Below, piece after piece: positions 1 to 8,222 of a DNA stretch of 64,000 nt. Source of the DNA: Hathewaya proteolytica DSM 3090 (GTDB taxonomy: Bacteria; Bacillota; Clostridia; Clostridiales; Clostridiaceae); contig NZ_FRAD01000017.1 of the NCBI RefSeq assembly GCF_900142225.1, positions 8,074-72,073 of the forward strand, given 5' to 3'. A model generated the notes under the pieces. The model saw only the letters and a program-made list of their open reading frames with translations, ran no database searches and had not been told where the DNA came from. A program made the position numbers and the translations under genes. The first letter of the stretch is position 1, and each line of letters opens with the position of its first letter.

Positions 1-342
1 TACTACGATTCTTTGTTACTTAAAGTGTTAGAGCTCATTAAGGAAAACAAGGAGTTGTGTAAAATCCTTATTTGTAGACAGGGGGACAATAAAATTTTAG
101 ACAAGGTAATATCCATCGCTAGCCAAGCTGATTTTGGCAAGTTAAGTAATACATCAACGGAGTTTAATCCATCATATTTAAATTATTATATAAGGTACGT
201 TGTGGGTGGTTGTATTTCCATTATCCAGACTTGGCTAGACAATGATTTGCCTGAATCACCAAAAGAGGTGGTCACCATAATTAATTCGGTTAGTGTTTTA
301 AGTAATGCATATTTGAATAGTAGTAAATGTATGTTAAAATAG
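1..342 (+). CDS. TetR/AcrR-family regulator, C-terminal part (5' end outside window)
   Basis: The reading frame is open from base 1 (it reads YYDSLLLKVLELIKEN) to a TAG at 340-342, so this is the 3' part of a gene that begins upstream. The segment YIRYVVGGCISIIQTW followed by LPESPKEVV resembles the C-terminal ligand-binding domain of clostridial TetR-type regulators, where a helix with a GxxxxxxxW pattern is common. The DNA-binding half is not in the window, so the family call rests on this domain alone. It is followed by a small gene on the same strand after 62 bases. Confidence 0.6.
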   Translation, partial: YYDSLLLKVLELIKENKELCKILICRQGDNKILDKVISIASQADFGKLSNTSTEFNPSYLNYYIRYVVGGCISIIQTWLDNDLPESPKEVVTIINSVSVLSNAYLNSSKCMLK

Positions 343-404
343 TGTATGGTTATAAGAAATAAATTCACTGTGTTTTACAGCATACATGTAAGAGGAGGGG
401 TAGC

Positions 405-668
405 ATGGAGTGGAGTGTGTCACTTGGCGCGATTATTACAATGATAATGGTTGTAATCATTGCTATTGAGCGCATTAATTCACAATTAGAGCACATTAAT
501 AATAAGCTGAATAAGATCACTAAACATCTAGGACTTGATGAATGTGAAATTGATGAGGATCTAAAGAAACTCATAGCAGAAGGTAAAAAGATAAAAGCCA
601 TAAAACGATATAGAGAACACACTGGGGTTGGGTTAAAGGAAGCAAAGGATTACATTGATTCATTATAA
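405..668 (+). CDS. Small membrane protein with ribosomal L7/L12 C-terminal-like domain
   Basis: An 87-residue protein preceded by a strong AGGAGGGG ribosome binding site. Residues 5-22 form one hydrophobic membrane segment. A short coiled-coil-like stretch (about 24-42) follows. The last 30 residues (KKIKAIKRYREHTGVGLKEA, then KDYID) match the C-terminal fold of ribosomal protein L7/L12, in which this helix-turn binds translation factors. This is not L12 itself: it lacks the N-terminal dimerisation domain and hinge. Stand-alone L7/L12 C-terminal proteins with an anchor are common in Firmicutes and have no settled function. A terminator follows directly. Confidence 0.75.
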   Translation: MEWSVSLGAIITMIMVVIIAIERINSQLEHINNKLNKITKHLGLDECEIDEDLKKLIAEGKKIKAIKRYREHTGVGLKEAKDYIDSL

Positions 669-685
669 TTCTATAGTAAAAAAAG

Positions 686-720
686 AAATGCCATGTGAAA
701 AGAGTCATGTGGCATTTTAT
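686..720 (+). terminator. Rho-independent terminator
   Basis: Inverted repeat AAATGCCATGTG / CATGTGGCATTT with an 8-base loop, ending in TTTTATT. It separates the L7/L12-like gene from the methyltransferase gene. Confidence 0.75.
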
Positions 721-774
721 TAGTGATAGTGTAAAGAACGTTACACTAACTTGTTAGTTTAAGGAGAATTTTAT

Positions 775-1548
775 ATGACCGTTGAATTAGAGAAGTATTA
801 CAATAAATTTTGCGAAGATAAGAGATTGACAAGAAAATATGGGCAGGTTGAGTACATAACATCTATGAAATATATTCACCATTATCTTGGGGACGATAAA
901 AACAAGATGGTTCTTGATGTAGGGGCTGGCACGGGCAGATATTCTGTACAGCTTGCCAATGAGGGCTACAATGTTACCGCTGTGGAGCTGGTAAAACACA
1001 ATCTTGGTGTACTAAAGTCTAAGGGCAGTACGGTGAAGGCTTTTCAGGGAACGGCACTAGATTTGTCTAGGTTTCAAGATGATACTTTTCATATGACACT
1101 GGTATTTGGCCCTATGTACCATCTATACTCCTTTGAGGATAAGGTTAAGGCCCTCCAAGAGGCAAAGCGTGTTACAAAAGAAGGTGGATACATACTTGTT
1201 GCTTACTGTATGAATGAGTACAGTGTGCTTACATATGGTTTCAAGGAAAAGCATATTCGACAGTGTATGGATAATGGAAAGCTAGATGACAACTTTCACG
1301 TTATAGCAGAGCCAGCGGATTTGTACGATTATGTGAGAATTGAGGACATAAACAAAATTAAAGATGAAGTTGGTCTTGAGAGAATAAAAATTATCGCTGC
1401 AGATGGAGCAGCAGACTATATGCGCCCTGTGTTCAACGAAATGGACGACGATACCTTTGAGCTTTTTATGCAATATCATTTGTCCACCTGTGAGAGGCCA
1501 GAGCTATTAGGAGCCAGTGCCCATACGGTGGATATTTTAAAAAAGTAA
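775..1548 (+). CDS. Class I SAM-dependent methyltransferase
   Basis: A 257-residue protein with an AAGGAG site 7 bases before its ATG. Motif I for S-adenosylmethionine binding is clear (VLDVGAGTGRYSVQLA, about residues 42-57). An acidic residue ends the next strand (AVELVKHN), and motif IV-like FGPMYHLYS lies near residue 115. The MYHL motif is typical of a clostridial branch of Methyltransf_11/25 proteins whose substrates are unknown. The gene lies 10 bases before a DMT-family transporter gene, so the two are probably cotranscribed. A small-molecule substrate that is then exported is possible but is only inference. Confidence 0.85.
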   Translation: MTVELEKYYNKFCEDKRLTRKYGQVEYITSMKYIHHYLGDDKNKMVLDVGAGTGRYSVQLANEGYNVTAVELVKHNLGVLKSKGSTVKAFQGTALDLSRFQDDTFHMTLVFGPMYHLYSFEDKVKALQEAKRVTKEGGYILVAYCMNEYSVLTYGFKEKHIRQCMDNGKLDDNFHVIAEPADLYDYVRIEDINKIKDEVGLERIKIIAADGAADYMRPVFNEMDDDTFELFMQYHLSTCERPELLGASAHTVDILKK

Positions 1549-1558
1549 GGAGATACAT

Positions 1559-2464
1559 ATGATATATTTATTTTTAGCGGCACTAAGTAGTGCATCCATT
1601 GCATTAATTTTTAAATATAGTGGAAGCAAGGAATGGGTGAATAAATTTCAGGTAACTAGTTTCAATTATTTAACTGCTACTACAATTTCCTTAGTTATGT
1701 TGCTTAAATCTGGACAACCCATTTTGTTCAGTGGACAAGGATTTTTACAGTGTCTAGTAGGAAACTTTAATGGAAATATAACTGTACAGGGCAGTTGGTT
1801 ATGGGCAATAATACTGGGTGTAGCCACGGGAATACTTTATTTGCTTGGATTTCTATTATATCAGAGCTCTATAAAAAGTAGTGGAGCTAGTCTGTCTGGT
1901 ATGTTTAATAAAATGGGTATAATTGTACCTATGGTGTTTTCTATGATAGTTTGGAGAGAGTTCCCCAGTGCCCTACAATTATGTGGCATTCTATTGTCTT
2001 TGAGTGCCATTATAATGGTAAATTTTAATTTTGATTCTGGGGAGAAATCATCCATAAAGCCTACATTGCTTATAATGTTTTTAGTGGTGGGCTTTGGGGA
2101 ATTCAGCAATAAACTCTTTCAAAAATATGCTATGGCAGAGATGAAGAGTCATTTTATGCTTGTTCTATTTGCCACAGCTCTTATTATAAGCATTGGCCTC
2201 ACGGTAAATGACAAAAACAAGGCTATGAATATAAAATCGGCGCTATGCGGTGTAGCTGTTGGAGTTCCCAATATGCTTTCCACTCTCTTCTTAATAGAAG
2301 CGTTAAACAAGTTGCCAGCTACTGTGGTTTATCCAATTTATAGTGCAGGATCAATTGTGATAATCATGGCTACTAGCTTTGTTATCTTTGGAGAAAAGTT
2401 AAAAAAGAAGGAGATAATTGCTATGGTGGTGACGTTGATAGCTTTAAGCATGGTAAATATTTAA
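1559..2464 (+). CDS. EamA/DMT-superfamily transporter
   Basis: A 301-residue protein with about ten hydrophobic segments in two internally similar halves, the layout of drug/metabolite transporter (EamA) proteins. The C-terminal half keeps the typical pattern LPATVVYPIYSAGSIVII followed by FGEKL, which marks the ninth helix and the loop before the tenth. It starts at an ATG with AAGGAGATACAT upstream, 10 bases after the methyltransferase gene, so it is very likely the second gene of that operon. The substrate cannot be read from the sequence. Confidence 0.85.
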   Translation: MIYLFLAALSSASIALIFKYSGSKEWVNKFQVTSFNYLTATTISLVMLLKSGQPILFSGQGFLQCLVGNFNGNITVQGSWLWAIILGVATGILYLLGFLLYQSSIKSSGASLSGMFNKMGIIVPMVFSMIVWREFPSALQLCGILLSLSAIIMVNFNFDSGEKSSIKPTLLIMFLVVGFGEFSNKLFQKYAMAEMKSHFMLVLFATALIISIGLTVNDKNKAMNIKSALCGVAVGVPNMLSTLFLIEALNKLPATVVYPIYSAGSIVIIMATSFVIFGEKLKKKEIIAMVVTLIALSMVNI

Positions 2465-2566
2465 CAATATAGGCGAACAAACATATATAGAATAATATTA
2501 ATGTACGTGATATAATGGGATACATCACTTTATTTTTGAACTAATATATGTTAAGGAGATAATTTC

Positions 2567-3910
2567 ATGAAAAAAACTAAAGTAAAAAATTCAAATCATG
2601 TCATGGGTAGCGTATATGAGTTGGATGGAAGAGTGCCTTTAAAGCAGGCGGTACCTTTTGGATTGCAGCACGTTTTAGCTATGTTTGTGGCAAATATAAC
2701 ACCTATAATAATTGTGGCAGGTGCTGCGAAACTAAGCGCCTCACAAACTGCAGCGCTTATACAATGTGCCATGATTATTGCCGGTATAGGAACCATGATT
2801 CAGCTATATCCTGTATGGAAAGTGGGATCAGGATTGCCTATTGTAATGGGAATTAGTTTTACCTTTGTATCTATACTTTGCTTTATCGCCGCTCAATATG
2901 GATACGAAACCGCTGTGGGCGCTGTAATTGTTGGTGGTATTATTGAAGGAATACTGGGAATTTTTGCTAAGTATTGGAGAAAAATAATAAGTCCTATTGT
3001 GGCGGCAAGCGTGGTAGTTGCCATAGGATTCTCACTTTTAAGCGTTGGGACAAACTCCTTTGGTGGTGGGTTTGGAAACCCAGAGTTCGGATCTGCTTCT
3101 AATCTTATTTTGGGCGGAATTACATTGACAAGCTGCCTTTTATTTACTATTTTTGCGAAGTCATATAGAAAACAATTAGCTGTATTATTTGGATTAGTTG
3201 TTGGATACATAGTGGCAATGTTCATGGGCATGGTAGATTTTTCGGCCCTTGAGAATTCAAAGATAATTGCTTTACCAGAGCTTATGCCTTTCGTACCTAA
3301 ATTCAATATCAATGCTATTGTATCTGTGGTTTTAATATTTCTTGTGTCAGCAACAGAAACCATAGGAGATACATCAGCCCTTGCTATGTCTGGTCTTGGA
3401 AGAGAAGTATCGGATAAGGAAATCTCAGGTTCTATTGCTTGTGATGGATTTGTAAGCTCATTGTCTGGCTTATTTGGTTGTTTGCCTATAACATCTTTCA
3501 GTCAGAATGTAGGTCTTGTGGCTATGACCAAAGTAATAAATAGGTTTTCTATTTTAATGGGTGCTGTAATTATGGTATTGGCTGGTTTATTTCCAATATT
3601 CGGGGCTATTCTTACGACTTTACCAGAGGCAGTGCTTGGGGGCTGTACTCTTATTATGTTCGGATCCATTGTTATAAGCGGACTAGAGATGATGGCAAAA
3701 TGTGGCTTTAATCAGAGAAATTTATTAATATCAGCCTTATCTCTTAGTGTGGGTATAGGATTTACGCAAGTGCCAGAGATATTTAGAATATTCCCTACTA
3801 TGATACAGAATGTATTTGCCGAAAATTGTGTGGCAGTGGTATTTCTAATGGCAGTAATATTAAACTTAGTTTTACCTAAGTCCTTGGAACAGGATAATAA
3901 GGAATTATAA
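2567..3910 (+). CDS. Nucleobase:cation symporter-2 family permease (uracil/xanthine type)
   Basis: A 447-residue integral membrane protein. Family signatures include GLQHVLAMFVANITP near residue 33 (the conserved QH of helix 1), an ETIGD motif near residue 265, and SFSQNVGLVAMTKV near residue 315, which is the NCS2 signature region. About 12-14 membrane segments are visible. The ribosome binding site is AAGGAG, 8 bases from the ATG. NCS2 proteins import uracil, xanthine, uric acid or other purines. The UraA and PbuX/XanQ branches cannot be separated reliably by eye, so no gene symbol is given. No purine riboswitch lies upstream. Confidence 0.9.
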   Translation: MKKTKVKNSNHVMGSVYELDGRVPLKQAVPFGLQHVLAMFVANITPIIIVAGAAKLSASQTAALIQCAMIIAGIGTMIQLYPVWKVGSGLPIVMGISFTFVSILCFIAAQYGYETAVGAVIVGGIIEGILGIFAKYWRKIISPIVAASVVVAIGFSLLSVGTNSFGGGFGNPEFGSASNLILGGITLTSCLLFTIFAKSYRKQLAVLFGLVVGYIVAMFMGMVDFSALENSKIIALPELMPFVPKFNINAIVSVVLIFLVSATETIGDTSALAMSGLGREVSDKEISGSIACDGFVSSLSGLFGCLPITSFSQNVGLVAMTKVINRFSILMGAVIMVLAGLFPIFGAILTTLPEAVLGGCTLIMFGSIVISGLEMMAKCGFNQRNLLISALSLSVGIGFTQVPEIFRIFPTMIQNVFAENCVAVVFLMAVILNLVLPKSLEQDNKEL

Positions 3911-3921
3911 AAACCTATAGG

Positions 3922-4001
3922 TAATGTAATTTCTATCTAAATAATCTATTAGAATGAAGAATATATAAAGGTTAAAATTAGAATGAAATAGAATTACATT
4001 A
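3922..4001. repeat. Long inverted repeat between permease and UroD-like gene
   Basis: TAATGTAATTTCTAT at 3922-3936 can pair with ATAGAATTACATTA at 3988-4001 with one bulge, enclosing 51 AT-rich bases. There is no U-tract, so it is not a simple terminator. A second small hairpin (TCAGGGATAATATCCTGA, 4007-4024) lies just before the ribosome binding site of the next gene. It could be an RNA leader structure or a regulator site. Confidence 0.4.
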
Positions 4002-4039
4002 ATCAATCAGGGATAATATCCTGAGTAGGGGGAGTAATA

Positions 4040-5104
4040 ATGCACAAGGATGATGAAATGACGCCGAATCAGCGAATGAAGGGTTTCCTAAGTGGTCAAT
4101 CAATAGACAGGGCGCTAGCAATGCCGTTTACGGTATCTATGGCTGGTAAAGCTGCAGGAATGACTCATAGAGAAAAGAGAAGCACAGCATACAATCAGGC
4201 TATGGCACAGGTGGCTTGCTATGAAAGATTCGGGCACGATCTTATGATTATTGAGTATGGGTTGCATGGAATCGGAACTGCACTAGGCAGTAAAACTAAT
4301 AATCCTGAGGATGCGGTCCCAGCCTTAATGGAGTATGCATTGAAAGATTTGGATGATATAAACAAGCTTGACATGCGTAAATTAGAGTTAAAAAATGATC
4401 CATGGTTTAAATTGAATTATGATGCATGTCAAATTGCTAGAGAAAAAACTCACGATGAAGTGCCTGTAGGTGTTTTGATTTCAGGACCATTTACGGCGGC
4501 AGCAAGTGTTTATAGAACAGAAGAGTTTTTGAAATCTATAAGGAAGCAACCTGATAAAGTTCATGAGCTAATTGAATTTTGCACGGAAGCTTTAAAGATG
4601 ATATGTGCTGAGTTTGCTAAGATAGGTGTAGTGGTTGTGGTTTGTGATCCAATAGCTTCTGGAACACTTTTACGACCAAAGCAATATAGAGAATTCGCAT
4701 TGCCTTATGGCAGAAGGATTATGCAAGCTGTTCATGATGTAGGCGGCATGGTGTGTTATCACATTTGCGGAAATACAAAAGATATGCTAACAGATATGTT
4801 AGAATCAGGTTGTGATATGATAAGTGTTGATAACAAGGTAGATTTGGAGTTTACCAAACAAACCATAGGCGACAAGATTTGCATACTTGGAAATGTAGAT
4901 CCAGTACAAACACTCATGCTTGGTAGTACACAAGATGTGGACAATGCTGTTAAGGACTGTTTCAAAAAAGCCTATAATAGTCCTAAAGGATACATTCTGG
5001 CATCTGGGTGCGATATAGCACAAGCACCTTTGGAAAACATAGATCAGTTCATGGCTTCAGCTAGGAAATATGGAAAATGGCCATTAGATCCTAAAAATTT
5101 TTAG
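4040..5104 (+). CDS. Uroporphyrinogen decarboxylase-family (MtaA/CmuA-like) methyltransferase
   Basis: A 354-residue single-domain protein of the UroD fold. It is not HemE: the Arg-rich N-terminal substrate motif is missing. A zinc site typical of methylcobamide:thiol methyltransferases is present, with HIC in YHICGNT near residue 240 and a Cys in ASGCDI near residue 330. Such enzymes move methyl groups between corrinoid proteins and a thiol or tetrahydrofolate acceptor. No corrinoid protein gene or partner methyltransferase lies nearby, so the substrate is unknown. The start is an ATG after a GGGGGAG site, and a strong terminator follows. Confidence 0.8.
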   Translation: MHKDDEMTPNQRMKGFLSGQSIDRALAMPFTVSMAGKAAGMTHREKRSTAYNQAMAQVACYERFGHDLMIIEYGLHGIGTALGSKTNNPEDAVPALMEYALKDLDDINKLDMRKLELKNDPWFKLNYDACQIAREKTHDEVPVGVLISGPFTAAASVYRTEEFLKSIRKQPDKVHELIEFCTEALKMICAEFAKIGVVVVVCDPIASGTLLRPKQYREFALPYGRRIMQAVHDVGGMVCYHICGNTKDMLTDMLESGCDMISVDNKVDLEFTKQTIGDKICILGNVDPVQTLMLGSTQDVDNAVKDCFKKAYNSPKGYILASGCDIAQAPLENIDQFMASARKYGKWPLDPKNF

Positions 5105-5138
5105 TGGGAAAACCAATAGGAAATAAAGAAAGGAACAC

Positions 5139-5189
5139 GCGGTATAAATTCTTTAGATTTTCTTTAGAATTTATACCGCTTTATTTTTA
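5139..5189 (+). terminator. Rho-independent terminator
   Basis: A long stem GCGGTATAAATTCT / AGAATTTATACCGC followed by TTTATTTTT closes the UroD-like gene. Confidence 0.85.
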
Positions 5190-5312
5190 GTATTGAATGA
5201 TAGCATATAAGTATGAATTGGGTAGGATAGAGAGGTGAGTAAAGTTGAAGATTCTAAGGGGGGGTATATGTGTTAAAATATTAGTAAGATTATTTAAGAA
5301 GGGGTTTTTAGG

Positions 5313-6029
5313 ATGAATGCTTATAATATTTTAGTGGTGGAAGATGAAAAGGATATAAGGGACGCTATCGGTATATACCTAGGAAACCAAGGTTACAATG
5401 TTTTTAAAGCTGGCAATGGTATAGAAGGTCTGGAGATACTTGAGAAGCAAGAAGTTCATTTGGCTATTGTGGATGTTATGATGCCCAGAATGGATGGTTT
5501 AGCTTTTACCATGAAACTTAGGGAAGAGTTCACGTTTCCAGTGATTATTCTTTCAGCTAAGTCTGAGGATATAGATAAAATAATGGGTTTAAACATAGGT
5601 GCGGATGATTATGTGACTAAACCATTTCAACCTTTGGAACTTCTTGCTAGAGTAAATTCTCAACTTAGAAGATATACGAAATACATGAATATAAAAGATG
5701 ATATTCTAAAAGAAGAAAATAATAATGTTATTGATGCTGGTGGATTAGAGATAAACTTATCAACGAAAGAGGTGTTTGTAGACGGCGAGTCCGTAAAGAT
5801 TACACCTATTGAATTTAAAATTTTGCAGCTTCTCATGAGTAATATTGGAAGAGTTTTCTCAGCGGATGAGATATACGAGAGAGTATGGAACGAAAGGGCT
5901 GTGAATACCGATACCGTCATGGTTCATGTGAGAAATATACGAGAAAAAATAGAGATTGATGTAAAGAAACCGAGATATTTAAAGGTGGTGTGGGGTGTTG
6001 GATATAAAATCGAAAGACAAAATAAGTAG
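5313..6029 (+). CDS. OmpR/VanR-type response regulator
   Basis: A 238-residue protein with an N-terminal receiver: acidic pocket E10/D11, phosphoacceptor D54 in AIVDVMMPR, and conserved Lys in YVTKPFQP near residue 103. The C-terminal winged-helix domain contains TPIEFKILQLLMSNIGRVFS and ends in VRNIREKIE...VWGVGYKIE, as in VanR and PhoP-type activators. The ribosome binding site is AAGGGG. The gene overlaps the downstream kinase by 35 bases, so the two form a translationally coupled pair. Its targets are unknown. Confidence 0.93.
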   Translation: MNAYNILVVEDEKDIRDAIGIYLGNQGYNVFKAGNGIEGLEILEKQEVHLAIVDVMMPRMDGLAFTMKLREEFTFPVIILSAKSEDIDKIMGLNIGADDYVTKPFQPLELLARVNSQLRRYTKYMNIKDDILKEENNNVIDAGGLEINLSTKEVFVDGESVKITPIEFKILQLLMSNIGRVFSADEIYERVWNERAVNTDTVMVHVRNIREKIEIDVKKPRYLKVVWGVGYKIERQNK

Positions 6030-8169
6030 AGTAATAAGTAATTTTTTAATTATGTTATTGATTTTTTCAGTTTCTATAGGTGTAGTATACAGCGGAAAAT
6101 TTATAAAAGAAGATGTGGCTAAAAGGCATGTAACCAATATATTTGAGGAACCTAAAATTGTGGATTATATGAAAACAGCCACCTATTCTATATATTACAA
6201 TATGCATAATGGAGATGGTGGAAATCAAAAAACCCCCTCAGAGGTATTTTTGGATAAGACAGCATTACAAAGTCAGTATGATGCGGATTATATAAAACAT
6301 GCGTCGGGTATTGTGGACATAAATATTTATGGAAATGATAATTTTCTAAGTACTAGTATTATGAATCTAGATTATTATGCTAAAGATAATGAGGGAACTT
6401 CTATACAAAAGCGTGGCAATGAAAAACTTGGAGAGCTTTTAAAAGAGAAACAAGATAATAACATAATCCAACAGCTGAATAGTGAGTACCAATTTTATAT
6501 TGCGCTCAACTATGATGAGAATGGGGCAGTATCATTTGGTTCCATACATGGTGCTAAACCTGAAATAGTAATGGATATGATGCGTGTTAATGATTTAAAT
6601 ATAATTTTTATGGGATACGGGTCCTATGTTTTTCCTGTAAATAATACATCTGTTGTATACGGGGTGTTGAAGGATCTAAAGTATAAAGACAGTATTACTC
6701 ATTATACGGATCAATTAAATGGGTCTTTATATGCAAATGAGTCCATGAAATACTTAATACCGGCATTAGTTTTTGTACTATTATGTGCCATAGTTATTCC
6801 TTATAGGTATTCAGAAAGGCTAAAGATATTTAAGTTAATGAGGAGAGTACCCATAGAAATATTGATGGTGATGTTGGGCTTGCTTATGGCTGCTTATGCT
6901 TTATTTGTGCTGGTGATGTGTAAAAAAATAGATGGCAGTCTTTTCAGTGTATTAAATGAAATCTTTTTGAATGCAAATATGGCAAGGATTAGTGAAGGAA
7001 TAATAAGTATAGGATTTGCTTTTACACTTCTTCTGTTTACATTTTTATTTGTAGTTCTTGTAAAATATATATTCCAGGTTGGAATTAAAAAATACTTTAA
7101 GGAACATTGTCTTTTATTCATTGTGTTTTCAGCTGTGGGAAGAGGTATAAGAAAAGTTGGGCATACACTTAGCAATGTGGATCTTAAGGATAAAAATACA
7201 AAGAAATTGCTAACTATTCTCGGTATAAATCTTATAATTATGATTTTTATAAGTAGCATATGGTTTTTTGGCATATTTATAGCCATTATATATACTGGAT
7301 TTTTGTATTACATCATGGAAAAAAAGATTAAAGAGATAAGAAAAAACTATAACACATTGTTGGAAGCAACAGACAGTATGGGAGATGGACAACTGGACAT
7401 TGAACTGGAGGATGATATAGGGCCTTTCAATTCTATGCGGGATGAACTAAAGAATGTGCAAAAGGGCTTTAAAAAGGCGGTGGATGAGGAAGTAAAAAGT
7501 CAAAGAATGAAGACTGAACTAATCTCCAATGTATCTCATGATCTTAAAACACCATTGACTTCTATCATTACTTATGTGGATTTATTGAAAGGCAACAACA
7601 TATCCGAGGAAGAGAGAAAGGAATATTTGGATACCGTTGATAAGAAGTCTCAAAGGCTAAAGTACCTCATTGAGGATTTATTCGAGGTAACTAAGGCTAG
7701 TAGTGGAAACATGACTTTAAATGTAGATAATATAGACATTGTATCCTTAATAAAGGAAACATTGGTGGAATTAGAGGATAAGATTAAGGAAGCGGATTTG
7801 AACATTAAAATGAAATTTCCAGAAGAAAAGCTTATCTTGTCTCTCGATGGTCAACGCACATTTAGAGTATTTGACAATCTAGTAAGCAATATTTGCAAAT
7901 ATGCATTGCATGGTTCTAGAGTTTATATAGATGTAGTAGATCTAGATGATATAGTACAAATTGAAATGAAGAACATATCTGCAGAAGAAATGAATTTTGA
8001 TGCACAGGAGATATTAGAACGATTTCAAAGAGGAGATAAGTCTAGGAATACTGATGGAACAGGTCTTGGACTTGCCATTGCAAAAAGTTTTGTGGAATTG
8101 CAAGGGGGACACTTCGAAATACAAATTGATGGTGATTTATTTAAAGTAACTATTAATTTCAAAAAATAA
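5995..8169 (+). CDS. Membrane sensor histidine kinase
   Basis: A 724-residue kinase starting at GTG 5995, with AGGTGG just upstream inside the regulator gene. TTG 5998 is the alternative start. One membrane helix (about 15-34) is followed by a ~215-residue extracytoplasmic domain and then a cluster of membrane helices (about 253-460). The kinase core has the H-box SNVSHDLKTPL with His near residue 515, an N-box (FDNLVSNICKYA) and a G-box (DGTGLGLAIAKSF). The large multi-helix sensory part resembles clostridial VanS-like kinases of unknown signal. It pairs with the overlapping response regulator. A terminator follows, shared with the convergent c-di-GMP gene. Confidence 0.92.
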   Translation: MLDIKSKDKISRVISNFLIMLLIFSVSIGVVYSGKFIKEDVAKRHVTNIFEEPKIVDYMKTATYSIYYNMHNGDGGNQKTPSEVFLDKTALQSQYDADYIKHASGIVDINIYGNDNFLSTSIMNLDYYAKDNEGTSIQKRGNEKLGELLKEKQDNNIIQQLNSEYQFYIALNYDENGAVSFGSIHGAKPEIVMDMMRVNDLNIIFMGYGSYVFPVNNTSVVYGVLKDLKYKDSITHYTDQLNGSLYANESMKYLIPALVFVLLCAIVIPYRYSERLKIFKLMRRVPIEILMVMLGLLMAAYALFVLVMCKKIDGSLFSVLNEIFLNANMARISEGIISIGFAFTLLLFTFLFVVLVKYIFQVGIKKYFKEHCLLFIVFSAVGRGIRKVGHTLSNVDLKDKNTKKLLTILGINLIIMIFISSIWFFGIFIAIIYTGFLYYIMEKKIKEIRKNYNTLLEATDSMGDGQLDIELEDDIGPFNSMRDELKNVQKGFKKAVDEEVKSQRMKTELISNVSHDLKTPLTSIITYVDLLKGNNISEEERKEYLDTVDKKSQRLKYLIEDLFEVTKASSGNMTLNVDNIDIVSLIKETLVELEDKIKEADLNIKMKFPEEKLILSLDGQRTFRVFDNLVSNICKYALHGSRVYIDVVDLDDIVQIEMKNISAEEMNFDAQEILERFQRGDKSRNTDGTGLGLAIAKSFVELQGGHFEIQIDGDLFKVTINFKK

Positions 8170-8186
8170 AATATTATATAATTTAA

Positions 8187-8221
8187 AGTACCCTGTGAAA
8201 GTTCATGGGGTACTTTATTTT
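8187..8221. terminator. Bidirectional terminator between convergent genes
   Basis: Stem AAGTACCC / GGGGTACTT followed by TATTTT. It lies between the kinase stop and the stop of the minus-strand GGDEF-EAL gene, one base away. Confidence 0.75.
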
Positions 8222-8222
8222 C

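Noticed and set aside
2465..2566. Possible purine riboswitch before the nucleobase permease
   Set aside because: None of the conserved purine-aptamer loop motifs can be found.
2893..3363. Minus-strand frame of 156 codons inside the nucleobase permease
   Set aside because: Antisense shadow of a clear membrane protein; no ribosome site or family match.
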